This document shows positions 7,448 through 17,064 of a DNA stretch of 64,000 nt, piece after piece. Position 1 is the first letter of the stretch. Each line of letters begins with the position of its first letter. Under the pieces are notes generated by a model. The model did not search any database. It was given only the letters and a program-made list of their open reading frames with translations, and was not told where the DNA came from. Source of the DNA: Bog-159 sp049520215 (GTDB taxonomy: Bacteria; Acidobacteriota; Terriglobia; Bryobacterales; Bryobacteraceae); NCBI GenBank assembly GCA_049520215.1, contig JBEKPZ010000016.1, positions 5,947 through 69,946 on the forward strand, given 5' to 3'. The translations under genes were made by a program, and so were the position numbers.

Positions 7448-9553
7448 TTATGGTGCGGCCAACGGTACGTTCGTTGCCGCAGTGTGTAATCCATCCGCGG
7501 GCGACAGCGCGGAGCGGCAAGCGATCTGTCCGGACGCCAGATTCGGGGCAACCCGAATGTTGACTTGGTAGATCCCCGTCTTACCCGGCGCGAGGCCCGA
7601 GAACAGGACATCGGCGAAGGGCCCTCCTTTGGAGGCATCCCACTGGCAAATCACCGGAACCAGCGTATTGCTCAGAATGTCGAGCGGCGCGGGCCGGCCC
7701 GGCGGAACGGATTCGCTTACTGGCCCGAGACCGGTCATGTAGAACACCAGGATTTCGCCGGGGATGGCGGCATCCTCAGCAGTAGGCTGGCCGTGAAGGT
7801 CCTGGTGCCAAACGCCCCGGAACGCGGGCTGGTCCGCGCTGGACAGAAGCGATTCCGCGGCGTGCGCGGTCTTGGCCAGATCGAAGATGCAAATCGAATA
7901 ACCGATCCTGGCAAGGGGAGGGAGGCCGCGCAACCAGCCGAACACCCCATGATCGGGCGACAAGCCGGCAATAAAGTTGACGCTCACGGCAGCTATGCAG
8001 TCCCGAGGAATGCGGCCCTCCGTCCGTATTCTGGCCATGAGCGACGGGCCCGTGACACCGAGGCGGGCGAGGTCGGCAGTGCCCCAGTAGTCCAGGCAAA
8101 GATGGAATGGCGGATGCTCGCGCAGCCAGGTGGCCAGGTTTTTGGCGTCCTGGCCCCAGTCGATATTGGAATCGGCGAGAATCATGGGTCCGCGCGAAGG
8201 TCCTCCCGCCAGGACATTAAAAAATGCCAGATAGTGCGGATAGATAGAGATGGACTCGGCCGCCAGAGCGGTGCCCAAGACCAGCAAGAGAGTCGGCGCG
8301 CGGCGCCAGCGCACGCGACTGAGCGCCGCGGCCGAGAGGGTGAAGAGGAACGGAAAAATCGGGAGTAAATGCCGCACCCCGACGTTGATCGGTGTGACCA
8401 GCGACAATACGGAATAGACCGCAATCGGAACGGCCGGCACGAACCAATCGAAGGCCACGCGCCGCGTCCCGACGTGGCGCAGTGTCGCAAGGCAAACCCA
8501 CGCCGCAAGCGCGAAGGCGATCGGAAAGTAGTACCACCAACCTCGGGTCCGCAGCTTGCCTAAGAGGTACGACGGATGGCCGAAGGCATTGAGATCGAGC
8601 AACACCAGCAATCCCTTGAGAAATGGATGCCCAGGTGGCTCGCCACTTGTCAACCGGAGTGCGGCTCCAGCCTCGCTCCGGTCCAACAGCGCGTGTACGA
8701 TTCTTCGATCAATGCCGCCCGTCTTAACGCCGTGTTGCAGCGCCGGGACTTCGTAGGTCAGGAACACGACCACGCCGGCGAGCACCACGATGGCGGCGAG
8801 CGAGAAAACACCCTGCCGCAAGGAAACGGACTTGTGTCCCTGCCAGAGCCAGACGGCGTACAGCAAGACGAACACGGGAAGCAGGAAGAATGCCGCAAGC
8901 TTGGTAACCATCGCCAGGCCCAATGCGAGCGCGGCGACCAGAAGACGCGGCAGACTGGGACACTTTAGATACGCGGCAAAGGCGATGCACGTCAGAAACG
9001 CGGAAAGGGCGAAGGGCACATCGTTCTTCACATAATGGCCGTGCGCGGCGATGGTGGGATCAAAAGAGTAGAGCGTCAATGCCAGAAGTGAGGCGGCCGG
9101 ACCGAAGGAGCGCGAGTCCAGAGCGCTATGGCCAAGCCGAGGCAGGACGTGAGAAAGATTGACGTGAGGCGCGCGGCGAGCACCATCGCATCTTCTTTAC
9201 GGGCGTTGGCCGCCAACCACTGCGTGCCGAAACCAAATGCATCGCCCTGTAACCAGGGCGTTGGATCTCCCGGGGGGGGTGATTGGGAACAGCAGCAGCG
9301 GAAGCGCGGCGAACATCTTGGAGAGTGGGGGATGCAAAGGCTCCATCCGGAAGTCGCCCGTCTTCAGATAGCTGTAGCCAGAAGAGATCTCGACAGGCTC
9401 GTCGGCGGTAACAGATTCCTGCATGGCCGAGCGAACCTGCACGACGCAGAGGTAAGCGAGGAGGGCAAAGACTAAGGGCCAAAAGAGACGGGCAGAAGTC
9501 ACGGTCGGGAGACGCGATCTGGTCTTTGCTAACTTCGTGTCGTTAGTATACAC
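7448..9553 (-). pseudogene. GT39-type membrane glycosyltransferase with C-terminal TIGR03437 domain, two frameshifts
   Basis: Three frames join. 9553 to about 9277 gives the first TM and the GT39 catalytic stretch SVTADEPVEISSGYSYLKTG plus MEPLHPPLSKM (first acidic residue in ADEP). The frame slips at an eight-G run (9272-9279); the next frame gives WLQGDAFGFGTQWL to about 9110; a second slip near 9100 leads into the frame from ATG 9079, TLYSFDPTIAAHGHYVKND, with roughly eight more TM segments. The C-terminus (7448 to about 7780) holds VFYMTGLGPVSESVPPGRPA and VLFSGLAPGKTGIYQVNI, a TIGR03437 domain. Such enzymes move sugars from lipid carriers to protein or lipid. It is either a pseudogene or two homopolymer errors in one gene. 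Confidence 0.7.
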
Positions 9554-9892
9554 CTGAAAGAATTTTGCAAACTGTCGCTTGGAGGGTGCCGATCGGCATC
9601 CGCAATCTGAACCAGCCCCCGTGCTATTGTCATACCGGGGACAACCTCATGCCGCAACGCGCTCTCGCCGTAATGCCTCGGCTCCCTCCAACGGGACTCT
9701 CATTCCGTCCATCCGCAACACCTCCGGTCCGAAAGCTGCACGCTACCCAAATTGACTTCGCCCAAGATATAGGCCACAGAATACAGAGCACTTATTGGCT
9801 TTGTTCGTTCAGAACCGCATTCCGGAACATTTCCCCCACCCCCGCCGTTATCCTAACCGGGCGTGTTAAACATCCGCCCCTGGAGCCGTCTC
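9554..9892. other. Intergenic, divergent promoter region
   Basis: 339 bases between the glycosyltransferase start and the sigma factor start. No convincing coding frame. A candidate ECF-type promoter lies at 9824-9850 (listed separately). AGGATAACGG-like AT-poor stretches otherwise. Confidence 0.5.
9824..9850 (+). promoter_or_regulatory. Candidate ECF sigma promoter (GGAAC-N17-CGTTA)
   Basis: GGAAC at 9824-9828, 17 bases, then CGTTA at 9846-9850, about 43 bases before the sigma-factor ATG at 9893. GGAAC with CGT at this distance is the common ECF -35/-10 layout, so the gene may activate itself. Based on one match only. Confidence 0.35.
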
Positions 9893-10504
9893 ATGTATGA
9901 ACAGCAAGGGAGGAAAGAAAACGTGGAGGCCACCGCGCAATTGGAATCGCAACTCGAACCCGTCCTCACCGCTCCACTCCAGCCCGCCCCATCGCCGGAC
10001 TGGGATCTCGTTTTCCGGGAGCACCATGCCACCGTGTTCCGCGCGGCCTACCGCGTCACGGGCAACGCCAGCGACGCTGAAGACGTCCTCCAGACCGTCT
10101 TCATGCGCCTCCTGCGCCGCTCGCCCGACGCCGAAACCGTCGGCAACATGGAAGGTTATCTGCGGCGCGCAGCCGTAAACGCAGCGCTGGACCTGATCCG
10201 CTCCCGGCAGGCCGCGCCGCAAGTCCCCCTCGATGACGTGGCCCCCCTGCTTTCCGAAAACGCCTCGCTTGCTCCCGATCGCTTGCACCGGTCCACCGAA
10301 ATCCGCCACTGGTTGCGCCAGGCCGTCGCCCGGCTTAGTCCCCGGGCCGCCGAAATGTTCGCCCTTCGCTTCTTCGAAGACCGCGACAATCCGGAAATCG
10401 CCCAAATCCTCGGCACTACCACAGCCAGCGTAGCGGTCACACTGTCCCGCACGCGCGATCGTATCCAACAGGAATTCAAGTCATACATGGGAGAAATCAG
10501 ATGA
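9893..10504 (+). CDS. ECF-type RNA polymerase sigma factor
   Basis: 203 residues from ATG 9893 (GGAG eight bases upstream); a GTG at 9863 would add ten. Region 2 is about residues 38-105 (VFREHHATVFRAAYRVTG, then the SDAEDVLQTVFMRLLRR core-binding stretch). Region 4 is about 140-200, with PEIAQILGTTTASVAVTLSRTR as helix-turn-helix. It is translationally coupled (ATGA) to the anti-sigma/FecR protein and followed by exporter genes, suggesting a surface-stress or export regulon. A fragment of a related sigma gene lies at 7267-7419. Confidence 0.9.
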   Translation: MYEQQGRKENVEATAQLESQLEPVLTAPLQPAPSPDWDLVFREHHATVFRAAYRVTGNASDAEDVLQTVFMRLLRRSPDAETVGNMEGYLRRAAVNAALDLIRSRQAAPQVPLDDVAPLLSENASLAPDRLHRSTEIRHWLRQAVARLSPRAAEMFALRFFEDRDNPEIAQILGTTTASVAVTLSRTRDRIQQEFKSYMGEIR

Positions 10505-12957
10505 CGCCACAAGATCCGAATCTAGATCCGCTTTTGGAACAAGCCATCTCCGAAATCCAGGGCGAAGCCCTCGATCCTGCCCTCATCGAAGCCGCTGCCG
10601 GCCGCGTCCGGCAGCGTCTCGCGCAGCATGCCACGCTGCACACCTGCGCCGACTTCCAAGCGCTAATCCCCGACTACCGGGCCGGCACCCTCAGCCCCGC
10701 GCGAGCGCTGCTGCTGAAAGACCATACCCACGAATGCGTGGCCTGCTACAAAGCCATGGCCAGCGCCTCGTCCGGAACTAAACACCAACCACCAGCCACC
10801 ACCCACCACCCACAGTTCTTCCGCCTGGCCGCAGCCGCCGCGCTAGTAGCCGCCGCCGGCCTCGCCTTCTGGGCCTTCGGCGACCGCCTTCGTCCCGCGT
10901 ATAGCGGCCCCGAAGCCGTCGTCGAATCCGCCGACGGACTCATCTATCGCGTCTCCGATACCGGCACCGTCCCCCTCATCCGTGGCGCAGAAGTGCCCGC
11001 CGGAGCGACCATCCGAGCGGCCCGCGATTCCCACGCCATGCTGCGCCTTCACGACGGCTCCCATGTCGAAATGCGCGAGCGCTCCGGCCTCTCCATCTCC
11101 GAACGCGGCCGTGACCTGACCATTGGCCTGGACCGCGGCGCCATCCTTGTACAGGCCGCCAAGCGGCGCACCGGCCACCTCTATGTCTCCACGCGCGACT
11201 GCCGCGTCGCCGTCACCGGCACCGTCTTCAGCGTCAACAGCGGACTCAAGGGATCGCGTGTTACGGTGATCGAAGGCACCGTGCTGGTAGCCCAGGATCG
11301 CCACGAAAGCGTGCTGCATGCCGGCGATCAGGTGGCCACCAGCTCCGCCATGGGCGCGACGCCGGTCCCCCTGGAAATCTCCTGGAGCAAGAACGCCGAC
11401 GCGTATATCGCGATGCTTAACGCCGTCACCGCCCTCAACGTCAAGCTCGATCAGGACCATTTTCCCGCTCTGCGCTACACGAGCAACCTGTTGAGCATGG
11501 CGCCCGCCGGAACCGTGGTCTACGCCAGCATCCCCAACCTCAGCCAGGCCCTCACCGAGGTGCAGCAGGTCTTCGTTCCCAAGATCCAACAGAACGCAAC
11601 CCTCACGCAGTGGTGGCAGCAGAACCACCTCGATCAAGTGATCGCCGACATGAGCACCATGAGCGGCTACCTGGGTAGCGAGATGGTCGTCGCCGCCTCG
11701 CTGAATTCCAGCGGCCACCCCGGCCAGCCGGTCATCATGGCCGAGCTGACGCAGCCCGGCTTCGCGGCGTTCGCCCAAGCCGAAGTCGCCAAGCTTTCCA
11801 GCGGAGCAAACGCGCAGAAGTTGCGCATCGTTACCGATCCATCGGCCATCGGCGCGATCCCGCAGGGCCAATGCGTCCTGCTGGTTCTGCCCCATCTGGT
11901 GGCGCTCTCGCCCGATGCCGCCGCTCTCCAGCAGATCGCTGCCGGCGCGCCCACCACGTTCGCCACTTCTGAATTCGGATCGCAGATCGCGGCCGCCTAT
12001 GGCGCTGGAGTCGGCCTGTTGTTCGCAGCGGATGTGCAGGCGATGGCGCCCGCCAGCCACGGCCATGCGCCAAACGTGCAGTACTTTATGGTGCAGCAAA
12101 CCGGCAATGCGGGCGCACCCGAAACGCGCGCCGCGATCATCTTCAATGGTCAGCGCACCGGAGTGGCTTCCTGGCTGGCCGCGCCCGCGCCGCTCGACGC
12201 GCTGGACTTCATGTCCCCGCAAGCCACCCTGGCCTGGGCCGCCGCCGTGAAGCAGCCCACCGCCATCATCGACGAAATTATGACCATGCAGGCATCCAAT
12301 CCGGCCTTCCAACAGCACGTGGCCGAAGTCCAGGCGCTGCTAGGCGTGGATCTGCGCAACGACCTGGCTGCCGCCCTCGGCGGCGAAGTCGCCATGGCGC
12401 AAGATGGCCCGCTGCTGCCCCTGCCCTCCTGGAAAATCGCCGTCGAGGTGTACGATCCCGTCAAGTTGCAGGCCACCATACAGAAGCTTCTGGCCGCCGC
12501 CAGCATGACCGGTGTCCAGCTCCAGCAGTCGACTGCCAACGGCCGCACTTACTATACGCTCTCCACCCAGAGCGCCACGCCGTTCTGCTACACCTACACG
12601 GATGGCTACCTGCTGGCGGGCTCCAGCCAGGCGCTGCTCGATACCGCGATTCAAAATCGCGCCAGCGGCTATACGTTGCCGCGCTCCGCGACTTTCACCG
12701 CGCTCATCCCGCACGACCAGTACGCCAACTTCTCCGCGGCAATCTACTACAATGCCTCGACTCTTGCGCCGCTGCTCGAGCAGTTCAGCAAGCAGCCAGC
12801 CGTCCAGCAGCTTGCGGCCAATCTGAAGCCCACGCTGATCGCGGCCTACGGCGAGAACGACCGCATCACCTTCGCCACCAGCGGCAGCCTCTTCACCACC
12901 TTCGGCAACATGAGCCTGCTGCAATTACTGGAAAAGCCCGGAACCCAGCTACACTAA
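10501..12957 (+). CDS. Fused zinc-finger anti-sigma / FecR-domain membrane protein
   Basis: 818 residues. Residues about 45-85 hold a ZAS-type site: C in HTCADFQ, then H-x3-C-x2-C in HTHECVAC. A low-complexity linker (KHQPPATTHHPQ, coded by a CCACCA-rich repeat) leads to one TM (FRLAAAAALVAAAGLAFWAF, about 101-120). About 140-285 is a FecR domain: DGLIYRV, IRGAEVPAGATIRA, VAVTGTVFSV, VTVIEGTVLV. The remaining 500 residues (LSMAPAGTVVYASIPNLSQA onward) resemble DUF3352-like periplasmic proteins, though weakly. It would hold the coupled sigma factor at the membrane and sense something outside. Such a three-part fusion is longer than a normal anti-sigma factor. Confidence 0.8.
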   Translation: MTPQDPNLDPLLEQAISEIQGEALDPALIEAAAGRVRQRLAQHATLHTCADFQALIPDYRAGTLSPARALLLKDHTHECVACYKAMASASSGTKHQPPATTHHPQFFRLAAAAALVAAAGLAFWAFGDRLRPAYSGPEAVVESADGLIYRVSDTGTVPLIRGAEVPAGATIRAARDSHAMLRLHDGSHVEMRERSGLSISERGRDLTIGLDRGAILVQAAKRRTGHLYVSTRDCRVAVTGTVFSVNSGLKGSRVTVIEGTVLVAQDRHESVLHAGDQVATSSAMGATPVPLEISWSKNADAYIAMLNAVTALNVKLDQDHFPALRYTSNLLSMAPAGTVVYASIPNLSQALTEVQQVFVPKIQQNATLTQWWQQNHLDQVIADMSTMSGYLGSEMVVAASLNSSGHPGQPVIMAELTQPGFAAFAQAEVAKLSSGANAQKLRIVTDPSAIGAIPQGQCVLLVLPHLVALSPDAAALQQIAAGAPTTFATSEFGSQIAAAYGAGVGLLFAADVQAMAPASHGHAPNVQYFMVQQTGNAGAPETRAAIIFNGQRTGVASWLAAPAPLDALDFMSPQATLAWAAAVKQPTAIIDEIMTMQASNPAFQQHVAEVQALLGVDLRNDLAAALGGEVAMAQDGPLLPLPSWKIAVEVYDPVKLQATIQKLLAAASMTGVQLQQSTANGRTYYTLSTQSATPFCYTYTDGYLLAGSSQALLDTAIQNRASGYTLPRSATFTALIPHDQYANFSAAIYYNASTLAPLLEQFSKQPAVQQLAANLKPTLIAAYGENDRITFATSGSLFTTFGNMSLLQLLEKPGTQLH

Positions 12958-12973
12958 AGTCCGTACCAGATAA

Positions 12974-13018
12974 GTGGAGGGCGGGCAATCGTGCCCGCAG
13001 CGGCCTTTCAGGCGGCTC
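12974..13018. repeat. Modular palindromic repeat
   Basis: Starts GTGGAGG; modules GCGGGC-AATCGT-GCCCGC and an imperfect AGCGGCC-TTTCA-GGCGGCT. It lies between the FecR gene and the exporter operon; translated readings that begin inside it are not real starts. Confidence 0.75.
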
Positions 13019-13032
13019 TTCCCAGGACGCAG

Positions 13033-13962
13033 ATGCAGCCCATCATTGAACTCGACAATCTCGAAGTCCGGTTCGGCGACCGAGTCATTCTAAGAAAACT
13101 GAATGGCTCCCTCGCCGGCCGGTCCATCGGTCTGCTAGGCCCCAACGGCGCCGGAAAATCCACGCTGATCAACACCCTCCTAGGCTTCCATCAGCCCTTC
13201 TCCGGCACCGCCCGCATCTTCGGCCAAGACATCCGCACCCAAGCCAAGACCGTCCGCAGCTTGCTCGGCTACATGCCGGAAAACGATTCCTTCATCGCCG
13301 GGATGACCGGCGTACACTTCGTCCGCCTGATGGCCGAACTCTCCGGCCTGCCCGCCGAACAAGCCATGGAACGCGCCCACGAAGCCTTCTTCTGGGTAGG
13401 CCTCGGCGAAGCGCGCTACCGCAATCTAGGCACCTACTCGCTCGGCATGAAGCAGATGGCCAAGCTCGCGCAAGCCATCGCGCACGGCCCCAAACTCCTG
13501 TTCCTCGACGAGCCCACCAACGGCCTCGATCCACCGGCACGCGCCCGTATGATCCAACTCATTCAGGAAATACGCGACCGCGGCGACCTCCGCTTGATCC
13601 TCTCCTCGCACCTGCTGCGCGATGTCGACGAGTGCTGCGATGAAGTCCTCATCCTCAAAGACGGCCGCATCGCCGCCTCCTGCAACCTCGAAGAGGAGCG
13701 CCGCGCCAATCGCAAATTCCTGGAGCTTGAAACCCGCGGCGCAAACGGCACCTTCACCGCCGCCATCGAGCAACTGGGCTGCGAGGCCGCCGCCTTCCCT
13801 AATGGCCGCATGAAACTGGTCATGCCCGATGGCGTCGAGATCCGCCAGCTCTACGTCCTGGCCGCCGAGCAGAACGTGCAGATCCGCCGCCTCAATCATA
13901 AGCGCGATTCGCTCGAAGATATTTTCCTGAAAGCCATGGAGGTGCCCAATGGCGGTGTTTAA
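13033..13962 (+). CDS. ABC-2 exporter ATPase
   Basis: 309 residues from ATG 13033 with AGGA five bases upstream; an earlier GTG at 12991 lies inside a palindromic repeat and is rejected. Walker A GPNGAGKS (about residue 38), Q-loop replaced by YMPEND, signature YSLGMKQ, Walker B LLFLDEPTNGLD, switch His in ILSSHLL. The C-terminal 90 residues form the accessory domain usual for the NatA/CcmA-like group. It overlaps the permease gene by 14 bases. Substrate unknown. Confidence 0.9.
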   Translation: MQPIIELDNLEVRFGDRVILRKLNGSLAGRSIGLLGPNGAGKSTLINTLLGFHQPFSGTARIFGQDIRTQAKTVRSLLGYMPENDSFIAGMTGVHFVRLMAELSGLPAEQAMERAHEAFFWVGLGEARYRNLGTYSLGMKQMAKLAQAIAHGPKLLFLDEPTNGLDPPARARMIQLIQEIRDRGDLRLILSSHLLRDVDECCDEVLILKDGRIAASCNLEEERRANRKFLELETRGANGTFTAAIEQLGCEAAAFPNGRMKLVMPDGVEIRQLYVLAAEQNVQIRRLNHKRDSLEDIFLKAMEVPNGGV

Positions 13963-14839
13963 GCATGCCTATAAAGGCTACGATGGGCCGCTCACGCCCG
14001 CCTGGTCGCGCTTCCTGATCCTGCCGCGCTATGCCTTCGAAGAAATGCGCCGCAAGCGCTTCTACAGCATATTCTTCCTGGTCTCCATGATGGCGCCGCT
14101 CATTTTCGCGCTGATCATTTATATCCAGCACAATCTCAGCGCGGTGAAAATGCTGCAAATCCGCGACCTGGTCGAAATCAATGCGCGCTTCTTCATGAAC
14201 TTCCTGGGCTGGCAAAGCATGATGGCTTTCTTCCTAGCGGCTTTCGTAGGACCCGGCCAAATCTCGCCCGATCTCGCCAACAACGCGCTCTCGCTGTATC
14301 TCGCGCGCCCCTTCTCGCGCGCCGAATACGTGCTCGGCAAGCTCTCCGTCCTGCTGATCCTGATGTCCATCATGACCTGGATTCCCGGCCTGCTGCTCTT
14401 CATCCTGCAGGCGTCTCTCGAAGGCAATGGCTGGCTCACCCAGAACCTGCGCATCGCCGCCGCCATCTTCTTTGGCGCCTGGATCTGGATTCTGCTCCTC
14501 TCCCTGCTGGCCCTGGCCCTCTCTGCCTGGGTGAAATGGAAGCCCATGGCCGGCGGCCTGCTCTTCGGCGTCTTCTTCGTGGCCGCCGGATTCGGCGGCG
14601 CCATCAACGGCATCATGCGCACCCAATGGGGCAACCTGCTGAACCTCAGCCACCTGATCGGCGCGGTCTGGGCCTCGCTGTTCGAACAGCCCATGCATCG
14701 CGGAACCGGCGCAGTCTTCTTCCGCGTGCATGGCGACGAGACCCCCATCTGGTGCTGCTGGATGGCTCTGCTGGCCATCTGCGCCTTCTGCCTCTACCTG
14801 CTCTCGCGCAAGATCCGTGGCGCGGAGGTAGTCCGATGA
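13949..14839 (+). CDS. ABC-2 type permease
   Basis: 296 residues with six hydrophobic segments, starting with a cytoplasmic, basic N-terminus and TM1 at FYSIFFLVSMMAPLIFALII (about 39-58). The loop DLANNALSLYLARPFSRAEYV (about 110-130) is the ABC-2 coupling region that follows TM2. It overlaps the upstream ATPase, so the two make one transporter half-pair, probably two ATPases plus two permeases with the next genes or two separate exporters. Confidence 0.88.
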   Translation: MAVFKHAYKGYDGPLTPAWSRFLILPRYAFEEMRRKRFYSIFFLVSMMAPLIFALIIYIQHNLSAVKMLQIRDLVEINARFFMNFLGWQSMMAFFLAAFVGPGQISPDLANNALSLYLARPFSRAEYVLGKLSVLLILMSIMTWIPGLLLFILQASLEGNGWLTQNLRIAAAIFFGAWIWILLLSLLALALSAWVKWKPMAGGLLFGVFFVAAGFGGAINGIMRTQWGNLLNLSHLIGAVWASLFEQPMHRGTGAVFFRVHGDETPIWCCWMALLAICAFCLYLLSRKIRGAEVVR

Positions 14840-14847
14840 CTACAAAT

Positions 14848-14934
14848 TGGAGGGCGGGCAATCCTGCCCGCAGCCGGCTTTCAGCCGGCTCTGGCCGCCT
14901 AAAAGGCGGCTGCGGCCAAGATTGGCCGCCCCAC
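14848..14934. repeat. Four-module palindromic repeat inside the exporter operon
   Basis: Modules in order: GGGCGGGC-AATC-CTGCCCGC, AGCCGGC-TTTCA-GCCGGCT, GCCGCC-TAAAA-GGCGGC, and GCGGCCA-AGAT-TGGCCGC ending GCCCCAC. It separates two co-directional exporter genes of one operon, so it would be transcribed as a chain of RNA hairpins and might tune the ratio of the flanking genes. Confidence 0.85.
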
Positions 14935-14948
14935 GCGGAGGTCGTCCC

Positions 14949-15893
14949 ATGAGCGAACCGCGCATCGTCTTCGACAACGTCTCGCGCTTCTACGGTGAAG
15001 TCCTCGGCGTCAATCGCGTGAACCTCTCCATCGGCTCCGGCATCACCAGCCTGGTCGGTCCCAACGGCTCCGGCAAAACCACGCTCATGAACCTGATGAC
15101 CGGCCTCATTCGCCCCTCCCGCGGCACAATCACCGTCCTCGGCATCCCATCCGGCCGCCCCGAAGAGCTGTTCCGCAAAATGGGATACTGCACCCAATTC
15201 GATGCGTTTCCCAAAGGCCTCACCGGCTACCAGTTCATCTATTCGTTCCTGCTGGTGCATGGCATGATCGAGTCCGAAGCCGCCAAGCTGACCGACGAAG
15301 CCCTCCAGCGCGTTTCTATGACGGAAGCCGCCGACCGCCCCGTCGCCGCCTATAGCAAAGGCATGCGCCAGCGCATCAAGCTCGCGCAAGCCATCGCCCA
15401 CCGCCCCACCGTGCTGGTGCTCGACGAACCCCTCAACGGTCTCGATCCCATGGCCCGCGCCGAAACCATCGCCGTCTTTAAACAATGGGGCGAAGAAGGC
15501 CGCCACGTCATCGTCTCCAGCCACATCCTGCACGAAGTCGATCGCATCTCCGACCAGGTCATCCTCCTCAGCCACGGCTATGTGGTCGCCGAAGGCCAGA
15601 TCCAGGGCGTGCGCAGCGAGGTCAAGGATCAGCCCATGCAGATCCTGGTCCGTTGCGACAAGCCCGGCCTGCTGGCCTCCCGTCTCTTCGAGCAGGATCA
15701 CGTCGTGGAAGCCAAGGTCAACGAAGATGGCAGAGGTCTGCTGGTCCGCACGCGCGACGCCGACAGCCTTTATCTACTGCTCAATCGCATCGTGCTCGAC
15801 AACGGCCTCGAAGTGGAAGCCGTCGCGCCCGCAGATGACGACGTGAATTCCGTCTATCAATACCTGATCGGAGCCGAAGGAGGCACCACATGA
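14949..15893 (+). CDS. ABC-2 exporter ATPase
   Basis: 314 residues from ATG 14949, set by GGAGG seven bases upstream; longer readings run through the palindromic repeat. Walker A GPNGSGKT (about residue 38), signature YSKGMRQ, Walker B VLVLDEPLNGLD, switch His in VSSHILHE. The C-terminal domain (MQILVRCDKPGLLASRLF onward) is the NatA-type accessory region. Its stop overlaps the next permease start (ATGA). Confidence 0.9.
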   Translation: MSEPRIVFDNVSRFYGEVLGVNRVNLSIGSGITSLVGPNGSGKTTLMNLMTGLIRPSRGTITVLGIPSGRPEELFRKMGYCTQFDAFPKGLTGYQFIYSFLLVHGMIESEAAKLTDEALQRVSMTEAADRPVAAYSKGMRQRIKLAQAIAHRPTVLVLDEPLNGLDPMARAETIAVFKQWGEEGRHVIVSSHILHEVDRISDQVILLSHGYVVAEGQIQGVRSEVKDQPMQILVRCDKPGLLASRLFEQDHVVEAKVNEDGRGLLVRTRDADSLYLLLNRIVLDNGLEVEAVAPADDDVNSVYQYLIGAEGGTT

Positions 15894-16738
15894 CCTGGAG
15901 CCAAATCGCCACCCAGCCCTGGATGCTCTGGCGCCGCCAGGTGGCCGCGATCCTGCGTCTGGAATTGAAGAAGAGCCTGTTCTCGAAACGCGCCTGGTGG
16001 ATCTACATCCTCACGCTCGGCCCGGTCGTGATCACCGGCATGCATTCGCTGTTCAGCGGCGGCAGTGGCGGCCACACCATGGGCGAAGACAACATGATTT
16101 TCGCCGGCATTTTCCAAGTCTATTTCTTGCGCCTGGGGATCTTCTTCGGTTGCCTGGGCATCTTCTCCAACCTGTTCCGCGCCGAAGTGCTGGAGCGCAC
16201 CCTGCACTATTACTTCATGTCACCCGTGCGCCGCGAAGTACTGGCAGTGAGTAAGTATCTCGCCGGCCTGATCGCCGCTATAACTTACTTCGTAGGCAGC
16301 GTGGTGCTGAGCTATCTCTTCATGTGCGCACACTGGGGACCGGTCTTCCAGCAGTACTTGTTCCACGGGCCCGGCCTGCACCAGTTAGGCTGGTACGCGC
16401 TGACCGCCGCGCTGGCCTGCGTCGGCTATGGATCGGTGTTCCTGCTCACTGGCGTGCTCTACCGCAACCCCATGATCCCCGCCGCCGCGGTGTTCGTATG
16501 GGAGAACCTGAATCCCTTCCTCCCGTCGCTGTTGAAGAAATTCAGCATCATTTTCTACCTGAAATCGCTCTGCCCCGTGGGCGAGATTCCCACCGACGGA
16601 CCGCTGGCCATACTCGCCACCATGACCGAGCCAACCCCCGCCTGGCTGGCCATCCCCGGCCTGCTGCTAGTCTCCGCCCTGATCCTGTCCTACGCCGCCG
16701 CCAAAGCGAGAAAGCTGGAAGTCAGCTACAGCGACTAA
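15890..16738 (+). CDS. ABC-2 type permease
   Basis: 282 residues, six hydrophobic segments, basic N-terminus (LRLELKKSLFSKRAWWIYIL). The VLERTLHYYFMSPVRREVLAV stretch (about 102-122) is the cytoplasmic coupling loop after TM2, equivalent to that of the permease at 13949. It is coupled to the upstream ATPase by a 4-base overlap and is the last gene of the operon, followed by a palindromic repeat that may end transcription. Confidence 0.88.
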   Translation: MTWSQIATQPWMLWRRQVAAILRLELKKSLFSKRAWWIYILTLGPVVITGMHSLFSGGSGGHTMGEDNMIFAGIFQVYFLRLGIFFGCLGIFSNLFRAEVLERTLHYYFMSPVRREVLAVSKYLAGLIAAITYFVGSVVLSYLFMCAHWGPVFQQYLFHGPGLHQLGWYALTAALACVGYGSVFLLTGVLYRNPMIPAAAVFVWENLNPFLPSLLKKFSIIFYLKSLCPVGEIPTDGPLAILATMTEPTPAWLAIPGLLLVSALILSYAAAKARKLEVSYSD

Positions 16739-16744
16739 GCCGTT

Positions 16745-16788
16745 GTGGGGCAGGCTCTCAGCCTGCGGCGGCCTCTCAGGCCGCCCCC
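16745..16788. repeat. Modular palindromic repeat
   Basis: Nearly identical to the copy at 6480-6522: GTGGGG, then GCAGGC-TCTCA-GCCTGC and GGCGGCC-TCTCA-GGCCGCC, followed by an eight-C run. It sits directly after the exporter operon. Confidence 0.85.
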
Positions 16789-16807
16789 CCCGCGCTATCC
16801 TGGTCGC

Positions 16808-17035
16808 ATGCCCCCGATCGAAATCGACCCTGACCTAAACCGCCAAGCCTTGGCCGAAGCTGCTCAACAGTATCCCGAGTTCGCGGGCAAAGCCGTGCGC
16901 GTCATCGCCCGTCCGCTCATGCAAGGATTCGCCTGGCAACTGGAGTGGAACGGAACGCCTCCAACCGGGCAAGCCGCGTGGGAGTTCCAAAACACGGCGA
17001 TCCGCGCATACAAGAGACTGGCGAAAGTCACCTAG
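16808..17035 (+). CDS. Small hypothetical protein
   Basis: 75 residues from ATG 16808 (MPPIEIDPDLN); upstream readings run through the repeat. Mixed alpha/beta composition, no TM, no signal peptide, no motif I recognise (VRVIARPLMQGFAWQLEWNG, then a C-terminal helix rich in A and K). It stands alone between two repeats. It could be a real small cytoplasmic protein; no function is proposed. Confidence 0.5.
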   Translation: MPPIEIDPDLNRQALAEAAQQYPEFAGKAVRVIARPLMQGFAWQLEWNGTPPTGQAAWEFQNTAIRAYKRLAKVT

Positions 17036-17064
17036 CTCCAATACTGTTCGCTTAAGGGTGTTTC

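Noticed and set aside
10843..12318. Long minus-strand frame opposite the FecR-domain gene
   Set aside because: Glycine- and arginine-rich with no domain; codon periodicity supports the plus strand.
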